This document shows positions 38,462 to 49,152 of a DNA stretch of 64,000 nt, in pieces. The DNA is from Allodiplogaster sudhausi. Its lineage: Eukaryota > Nematoda > Chromadorea > Rhabditida > Diplogasteridae. Both the position numbers and the translations under genes were made by a program. The stretch is from positions 1,283,501 through 1,347,500 of the forward strand of contig CALZFC010000065.1 of assembly GCA_945643635.1 (NCBI GenBank), in the 5' to 3' direction. Every line of letters starts with the position of its first letter. Position 1 is the first letter of the stretch. Below the pieces are notes generated by a model. The model was given only the letters and a program-made list of their open reading frames with translations, had not been told where the DNA came from and did not search any database.

Positions 38462-39027
38462 GCTTGAAGAGTGGAGGAGTCCTGGAAATTAGGGCCGTAA
38501 ATTAGGGGTTTCTGCCAATTGGCACTTTGCCAATTTACATCATACAACAATTACAACTATCGACATTAAAATAAATAGATGCGGAAACCTACGCGAAAAG
38601 CAGTTATAATATCTTGCAACTGATAGGGCCCGGGCCATGGGCCGGGGCCGCGGTCAGGGTGAGGGTGAGCACGGAAACTATGAATGAATGAGCAAGCAGA
38701 AGGAAGGGGACCGGACAGGAGTGGATGGCGAAGGAGAGGCGGGCGGCAGAATGAAGAGTGGGGCACAGGCAAGGCAATGCGAGACAACAACGGACGCGAG
38801 TGGTGGTGGGCTCCGCCCATGCTGGACGCCTTTGCCAGCACTGATCTCTCGACTTTGCATCTCTGTCTCTCTGTCTCACTCACTCTCTCTCTTTCTCTTT
38901 CTTTCTCTCTCTCGTTTCTCGCTCTCTACGTCTCCCGCTCTTTCGATCTCTCCCTATCTCACTTTCTCTATCGCTCATTTCCCTTCCCTTATTCATCACT
39001 ACCTTCTTTCTCTCCCGTCTTAGTCTC

Positions 39028-39062
<35 letters not shown>

Positions 39063-40763
39063 TCTCTTTCCTTTCCAGCTCCCCGCCATCACCCATCTGC
39101 TCCTTCTGTCTTTCAACTTTCATCACCAGCCTTCGTATCACTCCCTCCCCCTGCCCACTTCTGGCCTTCACTTCTTCTTCTGCTCTCTCTCTCTCTCTCT
39201 CCCTCTCTCTCTCTCGCTCACTCACTGTTTGTCTCTCTCCCTCTCTCTCGGTTACTCGCTATCTCTCCCCTCTCTATCTCTCTCTCTCGCTCACTCTCTC
39301 TCCCTCTCCCTTCTGCTCCCGTTTCATCACCTCCCCTTGACACTTCCCTGACAAGGCCATGGCCTTCCTGCACACTGAACGAACTCTGCGGCCGTTCGCT
39401 GCGGCCAGCGAAGCGCAAACAACAATGCATGTCTCTGCGTCTCTCGCTCTGAATCTCTCTCTCTCTCTCACTGGCTCTCCCGCTCTCTCACTCCCCTTCC
39501 CCTCTCTCACTCTTCTTTATTCACTCACTCATTTCCCTCCTCATCTGTATCTTTCTCTTCTCTCTCTCTCTTTCCATCACTGTAATCTCGCAATTTTTTC
39601 CTGTCTTGCTCATTCTATTTCGATACAGCTCTTTTGACTCTCTTCCGCTCTCTCTCTCTCTCCCTCTCTCTCTTTATCTTCTCCCTCCCTCTCTCTCTCT
39701 CTCTCTCTCTATCTCGCTCGCTCTCTCCTAGCCCCCAGTAGTGGCAAGCCTTACATACTCTATGAAACGTAGTTGCATGGCTCTTATTAAGATAGCCGCC
39801 TTGGTCGTTCTTTGCCGTGATCCTTCTGAACCCTTTGCTTTGTTCTTTCGAGCCCCTTCTTTCTCCGTTGGCTGCTGAACACTTGGGTCATTATTGGAGT
39901 CATTATTTGGAGAGAGAAAAAAAATCATAAACAAACTTGCAGTTATCAACAAATGGTTCCTTCCTAATCCATTTATGACCAGAATGCCGGAGATTTGAGA
40001 TCGTAGAGTCAAAAGGCCAGAAATCCGTGCAGCTTGTTGTATAACTGCCACTTTCCGCTTCTTTTTTGCATCCACCAACAAATTCGTCAGAATTGGCTGC
40101 AAACAGTGAGGGTGCTTCGATTGATAGAGGAGGAGTGGGGAAGACCAGTGATGCGGGAATGATGATGGCGATAGAATGGAAGGAAGAGAGAGAAGAGAGA
40201 GAGAGAGAGATAGAGAGAAAGAGCAAGCGAGAGAGAGAGAGAGAGTGAGAGAGAGAGAAAAAAAATGTTGAAAAAAAAGTAGAATTCTAGGAAGAAAGTG
40301 ACTCGTACATTGAAACTACCAGACCATTCCTCACTGTATGATCAGTTTCTGTTTCTGGAAAAAGAAACCATTCGTCGATTGAATAGAAATGGAGTGTACA
40401 ATAGACAAAGGAGATAAGGAAAGAGAGAGAGAGCGAGAGAGAGAGAGAGAGAGAAGAGGGGGAGAAAGAGAAGAGAGAGAGGAATAAGGAAATAAAGGAA
40501 GAATGGAATGGAAGAGAGAGAGACAGAGACAGATAAAAGTATTGAGAAAAAGGGAGATGAGAGTGGAAGTCAAACAAATGGAGAAACAATGAAAAAGGTC
40601 AGCGGAAAACGGGAGACGATTGTGAAAAGAATTCGTGAATATCGAGACAGTCGTATTGAAATAAAGAAGGCAAGGGGAGATGGACAGATAGAACAGAAGA
40701 GAGGTAGAAAATGGAACACTCTAAGAAAGACAGAGAAGAGAAGAGAGACAGAGAAAGAGCGAA

Positions 40764-40810
<47 letters not shown>

Positions 40811-41143
40811 AAGGAAGAGGATGAGGAAGAGAGAGGGAGAGAGAGAAGATGAGAGAAAGAGACAGAGAGAAAGAGAGAGAGAAAGAGACAGAGAAAAGAG
40901 AGATGGGTTTAAGGAAGCCATTTCAATTCCATAACATTGACAAGCTACCTAATCGCATTAGTGCGCTCTCTCACTGGCACAACAACATGAACTCCTTGTC
41001 ATTGTCGCTCTTTCTCAGTCAGACCTCACCCTCTCGATCTCTCTCGCTCTCTTATTTCTCTCTATCTCTATCCTTCTCTCCCACTCTTCAATCTCTTTTT
41101 TTTCTCTTCTCTTCTCACATCACTTTTTTGTCTAACTTTCTTG

Positions 41144-41185
<42 letters not shown>

Positions 41186-41857
41186 TTCTCTCTCTCTCTC
41201 TCTTTCTCTTTCTCTCTCTCTCTCTTTCTCTCTCTCTCTCACTCTCTCTCGTTGCACAACGTCAACATTCAGTGCAGCTCATCGAAACCCGCTCTGACAG
41301 CCGTTGCTGCTGCTCTTTTGAGAACACGACCAGCAGCCGCCTTTCATCTTTAATCTTTTGGCGTAAAGAGCCCAAAACAGGAAAGAATACTAATAATAGA
41401 CATCATTAACAAAAAGAGGAAATCACGACCACAGCATGCTCTTTCCACTAATGGCCTGAAGAAGAAGAAGTTCCCGAGAAGAGGTGCCAAACAGGAATAA
41501 AAGTCCCATACATAAAAAAAAAGTATTCCAAAAGCATACAAATTTCTGAACACGACTTTTGAAATTTAATTAAAAAGGCATTATACTTCCGCCTGTAGCT
41601 AAATGAAGCTAGATTACTTTGATTATGAGGGGCCTAGATGTAATTGGATCTTATTTCCATGTTCTCCTAGCAGGGAATAAAAGCCTATGTCTAGGACTCA
41701 GAAAATTGGGGTGGTGAAGGAGGTGTTGGGCCCGGAAACTAGCTGTTACTGCCTAAACACTACTCAAAAACATGATGGGGTAGAGCTTTGGGAAGGCCCA
41801 AAATCAGGGTGGGTCTGTCAAATCGACAGTTTCCCCCCCCCCCTGTCTCCTAGATCT

Positions 41858-42019
41858 TTTCTTTTGTTGCCTTTTTGTCTTTGCGCCAACTTTGTGCTCT
41901 GATGGTGAAAGTGACGTGAATTGTTGTTCACTGATTGTGAGCACAAAACCTCCATTCAGGTTAGAGCACATTGTAAGAAGCGAGTGCAGTGGATGATTGT
42001 TCTCTGGGGGAAGATAAAG

Positions 42020-42030
<11 letters not shown>
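41858..42030 (-). repeat. Dispersed repeat copy, reverse complement of 8425-8612
   Basis: Contains CTTTTTGTCTTTGCGCC, GTGACGTGAATTGTTGTTCA and ATGATTGTTCTCTGGGGGAAG, the reverse complements of blocks at 8430-8600. On the side where the other copy has (CT)n, this copy has (GA)n at 42020-42135, so the microsatellite belongs to the repeated unit. Confidence 0.7.
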
Positions 42031-42055
<25 letters not shown>

Positions 42056-42417
42056 GTTAGAGAGAGAGAGGTGAGAGAGGGAGGGAGAGAGTGAGAGGGG
42101 GGGATGGAGAGAGAGAGAGTGAGAGAAGAGAAGGGGAGATAAGTCCTGGAAATTAAAACAGCAAGTAATAAATTTGTTAAAATGGATTGAAGGCAGCCGC
42201 TATAGTAAAGTGAGGGTTTTTGTTTAGGCTAAACATCAGGGTACTGGCATGGGGGCTAAGAAGGCTAACACTAGGTTTCGCCTCGTGATAGCACTGATAT
42301 CAAAATGAGAGCCACAGCCAAGACATCACTTACTTCGTAGAACTTCCAAAGGAGGAGAAAGGAAGGAGGACGCTGCTAGCCATGGATATCCCCCTAGTTG
42401 CCTTATCTGCTGCTGTT

Positions 42418-42638
42418 CAGTGCTGAACAAGGCGGCGCATGCGCCGTGTTGTACCCTCCCGGCCGGCTCAAAATTCCGTTGAACCCCCCCCCCCCCGGAT
42501 GAAACCTTTTTTGCTTGAAAAACTGCACCTTTTCCACAAGAAAGGTGATTTTTGACCGAAAAAGTCATTTTTTCGGCTTTGTACCCCCCCCCCCCCCCCC
42601 CCGGCCTGGAGTCCTGCGCCGGACCTTGTTCAGCTATG
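42418..42638. mobile_element. hAT-like MITE, 221 bp, with 8-bp target duplication
   Basis: Begins CAGTGCTGAACAAGG and ends CCTTGTTCAGCTATG, inverted repeats differing at two positions. An exact 8-base duplication CTGCTGTT flanks both sides (42410-42417 and 42639-42646). The interior holds GCATGCGCCGTGTTG and two C-homopolymer runs. No coding capacity. Terminal CAGTGCT and 8-bp duplications are typical of the hAT superfamily. Confidence 0.85.
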
Positions 42639-43076
42639 CTGCTGTTCCTTCTTCCACTCACTCTCTCTCTATTTCCCTTCTTCACCATCAAAAGCGGATT
42701 GAGTGTATCTGCGGTGAGCCTTTCGCGCATGCAAACTATAAATCGTTTGTTTTGAAGCCGAACACATCAGAGAGGACAAGATTAATGAACAGAGGCCTAT
42801 TCGTATACAGAGAGAGAGAGAGAGAGAGAGAGAAAGAGGGAGAGAGAGAGAGGATGGGAGGGAGAGGCATAAAACGAGTGTGAGTAAGGACTTCGACTTC
42901 CACAACAACTTCAAAGTCATACTCGAATTAGTCAACAAGTCGCCAACTTTTCAGACGCAGTTATAATTTCTACTACAAAGAATGTTGTGTAAAACTACTA
43001 CAGATTTTATAGCGGAAATAACCTGTTTAAAAGAAAAAAGGGTCTCGAATAGTCAATAATGTATAAATAACAATAC

Positions 43077-43257
43077 CAGTTTCTTCGAGAACGATGTCGG
43101 GCATGTCAGCGTTGAAGCCAACGAACGCCGTAAGATGCACAGGCTTGGAGGGGTCGTCTTTCGGGAAGGACTTTACCTTTCCGAGATGACGCCTTGACCG
43201 CTTCTTGGGTGTAAAGCCCATCGAGCCGTGCCGCGGCGCCGGGAAGTTACGCGACAT
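43077..43257 (-). pseudogene. RPL3: Isolated first exon of ribosomal protein L3
   Basis: Start codon and 60 codons to a GTATTG donor. [20 protein letters not shown] and then [20 protein letters not shown] are unmistakable uL3 N-terminus. The following residues ([18 protein letters not shown]) depart from a stretch that is nearly invariant in cytosolic L3. None of the remaining roughly 340 residues can be found in the 4.6 kb before the arginine kinase gene. Most likely a partial duplicate. A functional gene with a very long first intron is not possible unless it spans the kinase gene. Confidence 0.75.
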
Positions 43258-44134
43258 GGCTACCCTGTAAAATGTGAAAATGAATAAGCAATTAACGCGA
43301 CTTGAAAGGTTTGGCAATGAAAGTGCGACAAATGATATGGTTACTACATAGTATACACGCTATTTCAGATTAAGTTGTACAGAGGACACAAGAAAACTTT
43401 GGAACCTAGCAAAAAAGCAAGAATAAGAATCGTGCTAATCATCAGTACGAGCTAAAATTTTGGTGCGAAATACCGTAGTTTTTGGTGTAGCGACAATTTG
43501 AAATATTCTTCCTAAAATATGAAAAATGAAAGAGAGAATGTGAACTGTTTATTTTTTGCTTGTTTTTCTTCTGGTTTATTTTATGTTTTTTTTTTCTTTT
43601 ATGGTTTTTGTGGATGTTTTAGGGCATTGATGTGTGGCCAATCTTCTATTTAATGTCTTATAAACAGCGCAATGCAAATCCGCTAGTCGACACGAAAGTG
43701 TCAGAGGATCACTTCTCACTAGGGCATGACCAAAATGAAACCGCTGCTTCGGAATGTTGTTGTGAGCGATCTAGTTTATATTTTCTGGCCATGTTGTACG
43801 GCTATTCTGCCTCTTACCTAGGCCTTCAACCTCGGATTGCAGTGTAACCAGACTAGCATGCCTTTCAGATATAAGACTATATAAGTATGTAGATAATTAC
43901 CCACTAAACCGGGTATGCCATAAAACACTCATCATCAGCATGGAATTCGATTTTCGGTGTGCAAACCAGAACGTAGTTAAATTAGTGAAAAACAGAATAT
44001 TAATTAACGGTCACTGCTACACGAACGAAACTACCGCCGTTTCTGCAGGGAGTGGGGTGTTTATGTATTGTTTATTATTTGTTAATTTTTTTAAATTTTA
44101 TTTTTCATGAATGATTTTTCTCAGAATAACCAAT
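43258..44134. other. Spacer with a repeat shared with 48408-48720
   Basis: 43450-43860 matches 48408-48720 in direct orientation with moderate identity (TTTTGGTGCGAA...GTAGTTTT...TTTTGTGGATG). Both copies contain a short open frame ending AMLYGYSAS or AMLKGYSIS. No complete gene. Confidence 0.6.
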
Positions 44135-44270
44135 ATGCTACCGTCACGACGTCAGCACTTTTCCCGCTGTGTCGCATGCAAAAAGTATCAGCTAGCGCAC
44201 AAGGTCATCCCGTTCCCGCGGGATACGGAGACGGCACGCGAGTTGATCGCGAGTTTTACAGGTCCCGATA

Positions 44271-44309
<39 letters not shown>

Positions 44310-44629
44310 TCGTTAATTGTAGTCACTTCATTTAATTCTTCTACTTATCTTAGCAATTAATGCTGACATTGTTGTTGCATGGACACTTATGTAATTCAAC
44401 GCATTAAAAAAACCAGTTGATATATTTCGTTATTTTCATATGCGTTTTTTCTTATTCTTCAGATGGTCCTGTGCAATTCCGCACGTTGTGGCTACTGATC
44501 TCACTGCCTGGCGCACACTACATCTGCATGGATCACGTTCCAAAGGTGGTGGGAGATTTGATGAATCTGAAGCAAATGATTGCACTTTGCAGAATAGTTA
44601 CTAATCAAATTACTGTACGAAGTGTTTAA
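44135..44629 (+). CDS. Short THAP-like zinc-finger protein, 2 exons, 97 aa
   Basis: Exons 44135-44261 and 44463-44629. The C2CH pattern of a THAP domain is present: Cys12-x2-Cys15 (RCVACKKYQ), then Cys64-x2-His67 (YICMDHV), spacing 48. THAP domains bind DNA and occur in P-element transposases and in host regulators. The protein ends soon after the finger (TNQITVRSV-stop), so it would be little more than a DNA-binding module. The alternative donor AAG|GTGGTG at about 44547 could extend it. A (TA)n run follows the first donor. Closely related in layout to the gene at 45223; probably a tandem copy. Confidence 0.6.
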
Positions 44630-45222
44630 TGCGCTTTTTTAAAAAGGTTTTTTCAAGTTTACTTTTTTTTGAGTGTTTATTTTCCTTTTTATTAGAGTCT
44701 GAATCCGCAGAATTTGATGCGCCTTAAATTTCAAACAACATGCCATATTTCTTCATTATTGTTAGATTACAAGTTATTGGTCAAGTTACACAAGGACACG
44801 ATTTCTATAACATACGTGGGGTTCTTATTCGTTGTAACGACAAAAAGAATCAATGTAACTCAGCACGATGGGACTTGAAATAAGCAGTGATAATTGAAAA
44901 AAATAAAAATAATTGTGCAATTCTTTAGAAGACGACGTCCCCCGGGAAGAACGTTAAATCGTGGTTAGCCTTTGAAATATCCTTGTCGTTACTGAAATAT
45001 TATGTGAAAAAGAGAAGAAAAGGGCTTCTTATAAAAATTTTCAATTTTTTTTATTATTATTTTTACATTATGCCAATATCTAATTGCGTATTCCTATAAG
45101 ATGATAGATGTTTGTTTACTAACTAATATATTTAAAAAAAATATTTTTACTTGTCGTTATCGTATCATCGCAGGATGAATAGAAATCGTTATTTTAGTGT
45201 CATTACCGTATATATTCGCAGG
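44630..45222. other. Spacer between the two THAP genes
   Basis: AT-rich. TCGCAGGATGAATA occurs at about 45168 and again at 45216 just before the start codon, a local 47-base direct duplication that offers two candidate starts or acceptors. Confidence 0.6.
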
Positions 45223-46898
45223 ATGAATAAGAGACATCGTTGTGTCGCTTGCAACGAGCTGCAGCCGTACTTCAAATGCGTCCGTTTCACGGAAAGCGCA
45301 GTGCACGAGAAGGAGTGGATCATGCGCATAGCAGGTTGGCTAGAGAGAGAGAGAGAGAGAGAGAGAAGGGAGAGAGAGAGAAGACAGAGAGAGAGAGAGA
45401 TGGGAGAGAGAGAGAGAGATGGGAGAGAGGCGGCGTAGAGGGACATAGAGAAGAGGGAGAGAGAAGAATATTTCCCGAATTTGGTTACGGTAAAATTGTT
45501 TTTTTTTTAATAGATATTAATCCCTAAATCTCTTCTTCTTGTACTTGCTGATTTCTTTTTCTCTCTACACTTTTGGCTTTCACTTGACCGCTATATGTGT
45601 TGGATGTAGTAAAAAAAAAAAAATTTAAAATCTCCATATAAAACAAAGAGCTAGAGAATGTGAAATAACTTTATAAATTTTTTTTTTGGAAGTGAAGAGG
45701 AGTACGGTGACTTGCGTAGCATCTTCTCCCGGCCCGGCTTCCACTTCCTGTGCTCCGATCACTTTTCGGCCGACGCTCTTGTGTGGGAGAACGGACGGTG
45801 CTTTCGAGCGGAGGTCGGTGGCCACCCTACGATTAAGGTTAGAGCTTTTCTTTTTTAACCTTTAAATTGTTTAAACTTAAATATTAAAAAGGTTCTTTTT
45901 CCTTTGCTCCCTTAATTTTTTTTTTAGAGAAATCGAAAAATATTTTTGTAGATCGCGCCTTCTTTTTTCTTAATTTTTTAAAGTTAAATATTTGAACTTT
46001 TTCTCGCGTTCTCTTTAAGCTTTTTAAATGACATATTGTAAATAATAATAATAAATTTGCAAAAAAAATTATCTTGATGTTACTTTTAACGGATTTCAAC
46101 TGCATAGTTTGAATTCTCATTTTTTTTTTTTTACATATTTTTTCTTTTATTTTCGTTGTAAACGGTCAGCAAAAAGCTTGACAATTTTAGAACCCGTCTC
46201 TGTACGCTTTGATATCCGAAAGGATGAGTGTAAAGTATGCTCTCCACTCTCTGCCCTCCATTTCATAAAATCTGTTCAGGCACAAGGTTTTGTCCGGAAA
46301 TGTATATTATTAAAAATAAGATTCGTTTTCGTTCATGCTTGAGGAAATAAAGGAGGAAGAGTCGGAGAGGAAGACGAGCAGAGGGAGCAGCGAAGTAATT
46401 GTCAAAGAAGAAACGGCTGAAGATTACGATCAAGCCGGATCCAGTACCTACAGTAACCAAAGGTATGTGTGAATATAATTTAGTGATTTAAATTTGCTCT
46501 TGCCTTTTGACGCCATCCCTTGGCTATAATCTATCATTGCTTTTATTTTGGAGAGGGATAGTAGAGTTTTCTTAATCAAATTACTTTGGTTATTGTAAAT
46601 TAGGCTTAAATGTGATCCGAGATAGCTTTATAAATGACAGTTTTGTCTGCTATACTTTTTGCTATTGCACTTCTGACAGTTACAATTTGATTGTTACAGT
46701 TTTGAACACTGCCACAATTCGCACGGGACTGGAGTCGAAGCCATCGTGAAAGAAGAAGAAGTGGAGGAGGAGACCCTCAGGCTAAGTCAGCAGTCGAATT
46801 GCCAGGCACCGCCCCACTCGGAGGACCAATCACAACCATTCTATGACGACGTCAAGAAGGAGGAACCAGACGGGCATTATGGTGTTGCAGTCTATTGA
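45223..46898 (+). CDS. THAP-domain protein, 4 exons, 189 aa
   Basis: Exons 45223-45334, 45698-45837, 46344-46462, 46700-46898, all in phase. THAP C2CH finger: Cys7-x2-Cys10 (HRCVACNELQ), Trp in EKEWIMRIA, Cys56-x2-His59 (FHFLCSDHFSADAL), and GHPTIK in the place of the family's closing AVPTIF motif. After the finger the protein is acidic and low in order, with three psi-K-x-E sites typical of SUMO attachment (IVKEE, IVKEEE, VKKEE). Likely a nuclear DNA-binding regulator. No transposase-like region follows the finger, so it is a host-type protein and not a P element. The (GA)n tract at 45345-45425 directly follows the first donor. Confidence 0.78.
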
Positions 46899-47694
46899 CT
46901 AAGGGATACTGATTATATACTATGTATGTATGCTAGAAGATTTTATCACAGTATCTACCCTCTTCTCTATCTCTCATTCTCTTTCCCTCTGTCTCTCTGT
47001 CTGTTGGTGTTCGAATAGGTACGACTGCTAGTGGGTTAAAGATGTTTACATTATACTCTATGTTACAGTAGTCTCTGTTGATGCCTTAAGCCCAAAAGAT
47101 TATCCGATTTGCCAATTAATAGTTTTTTGTCGAAGATAAAAGTGTTCCCAAAAAAAAAAAAAAAAAAAAAGATATTTGTTGACTGGAACCCTTTGAACTA
47201 TTGATTGCATCCTGGAGAGAAGTAAACAGTGGTGAATGAAACACATTTATTGTGCAGATTTAAAGAAAAGTGGAGATGGGTCGACCAACGAAAAGAAGGT
47301 TCGAGGTTATTTATTACTCACAAAGCGCCTGTCTAGCAATAGAACTTGAAATCTAACGTACTTTGCCATCTGCTTACGGTAGGTTTGCCTATGACAGTCA
47401 GTTTTAGATTATTGATCAATAACTGCTTGTTAATTCTTTGTCTCTCTCTCTCTCTCCCATAGAGCACATAAAAGTTGTTAACTTAAAAAAATTCTTATTT
47501 CAAATTTCTCTGATATACTGCTATAGTTTGTATATTTTCTATATTCCTAGTATAGAGAGAAAAAAGTTTTGGATAAATAATTATGATTACATATTAGCAG
47601 GAGAAATAATTAAACAATTCCGCAAATGAAGGTCTCTCTCTTTCTATCTCTCTCTCTCCCTCTCTCTCTCTATCTCTTTCTCTGTCACATTCTG

Positions 47695-47740
<46 letters not shown>

Positions 47741-47951
47741 CAATCTCTCTCTACCTCTTTCTCTCGATGCCTATCTTTTCTCGCTCTTACTCCCTCTCTT
47801 TTTCTTTCCCTATTGCTTCATTCTCGGCCGCCCTTTCTCCTTCTCTCTCTTTTATTTCTTCCTCTCTCTCTCTCTCTCTCTTTTTTATTTCTCTCGATTA
47901 CTATCTCTCTCCCTCTCTCTCCGTCTCACTGTCTTTCTCTTCCTCTCTCTT

Positions 47952-48009
<58 letters not shown>

Positions 48010-49152
48010 ATTCTCCTCTCTCCCCTCTCCCTCCAGGTGACTCGAGCCGTGATTGCAGCCCGTAACTGAATCGCAGACGTCCGTCGAGTCAGACACAGAG
48101 TCAGAAACAGACGCAGTCGTAAAGAAGCGCTGATCAGGGCAGCCAAGTATGAGTTCTGTCGGGAACTACGATTTGAATGTGGATTAGGGGACAGAGATAA
48201 AGAGAGAGAGAGAGAAACAGAGAAACAGAGAGTGTGGAGAAAGTGAGGGGAGCCTAAAGAGTTATCGAGATTATTTCTTTTCTCTTTTTTTCCTTGCTTT
48301 CTTTCTCGGACTTATAGTAATAAACCGTTAGAAATGTTAAAGAGAAATTGTCGAGAAAATACGGCCTAATTTGGAAGACGTCAACTTAATCTAGGTTGGT
48401 TCCAGATATTTTGGTGCGAATACTGTAGTTTTAGTGAGGCGATGATTTGAAATTGTCCTGAGTTTGAAATGAAAATGAAAGCTTGAATGTGAAGTTAAGC
48501 GACTTCTTCTTCTTGCTTTTTTCTGTTTTTAATTTATGTTTCTTTTGTGGATGCTGTAGAGTAAGGAGGAGTAGAGAATCTTCCTCTCGATGTTTGGCAC
48601 ATGGCCGTCTTAAAAAAGAAATGTGCCCGGCAATCCCGCTCACGAAATCACTAACCATTTGCGCATTAAAAAATGAAATTGCTGCTATGTTGAAAGGATA
48701 TTCCATCTCTTAATTATGACCCTGAGATTGCATAATTAGATGTTGTAAAATTTTGATGATTGTTCGAAGGGAATTCCTTTCCTTTTTTGCACTGTTTCCT
48801 ACTTCAACACACATATTTTTGCGGCGCCACAAATACTCCTTACCTTGGTTCATTTATCGGCGCCATTTATCTCCCTTTGGCTTAAGACAATATTAGTTAC
48901 TGCATTGCTATGCAATTTGTGGTGTTTTGAAAAAAAAACATTACTGTGTGATGAGGTATGTATAAAATTGGGTAGAAAAAAAAATCCATTTTTTTCGTCC
49001 GCGGCGACTGAATAATGCCATTATCAACTGTAATTGTGTTCCTGGCGGTTTGAATAATCGAGATATATTTGAAGAAAATGGAGCGAGGAAAGTAAAGCGG
49101 ACGTCTGCTTATTTCTATTCATCACAATAGTATGCTGTTATTCATTTACTAG
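46899..49152. other. Spacer with poly(A), CT tract, repeat copy and a possible coding scrap
   Basis: A 20-plus base A run at 47148-47170; (CT)n at 47635-48030. At 48036-48190 a plus-strand frame reads TRAVIAARN, a TGA, then a basic stretch (RRSRKEALIRAAKYEFCREL) whose codons look protein-like. It may be a broken or alternative 3' exon of the THAP gene. 48408-48720 is the second copy of the repeat at 43450-43860. A small upstream exon of the WD40-like gene may lie near 49078. Confidence 0.5.

Larger units (their letters stand above)
38462..43076. other. Long spacer dominated by CT then GA microsatellite
   Basis: 38860-39720 and 40990-41245 are CT-rich; 40185-40260, 40420-40460, 40740-40905 and 42020-42135 are GA-rich. 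The arginine kinase promoter must lie at the left edge. A 124-codon minus-strand open frame at 40102-39728 has no recognisable domain. C homopolymers occur at 42485-42498 and 42584-42602, inside the MITE. No supported gene. Confidence 0.6.

Noticed and set aside
39728..40102. 124-codon minus-strand open frame
   Set aside because: No recognisable motif, no supporting splice context, mixed codon use, and surrounded by repeats; could be chance.
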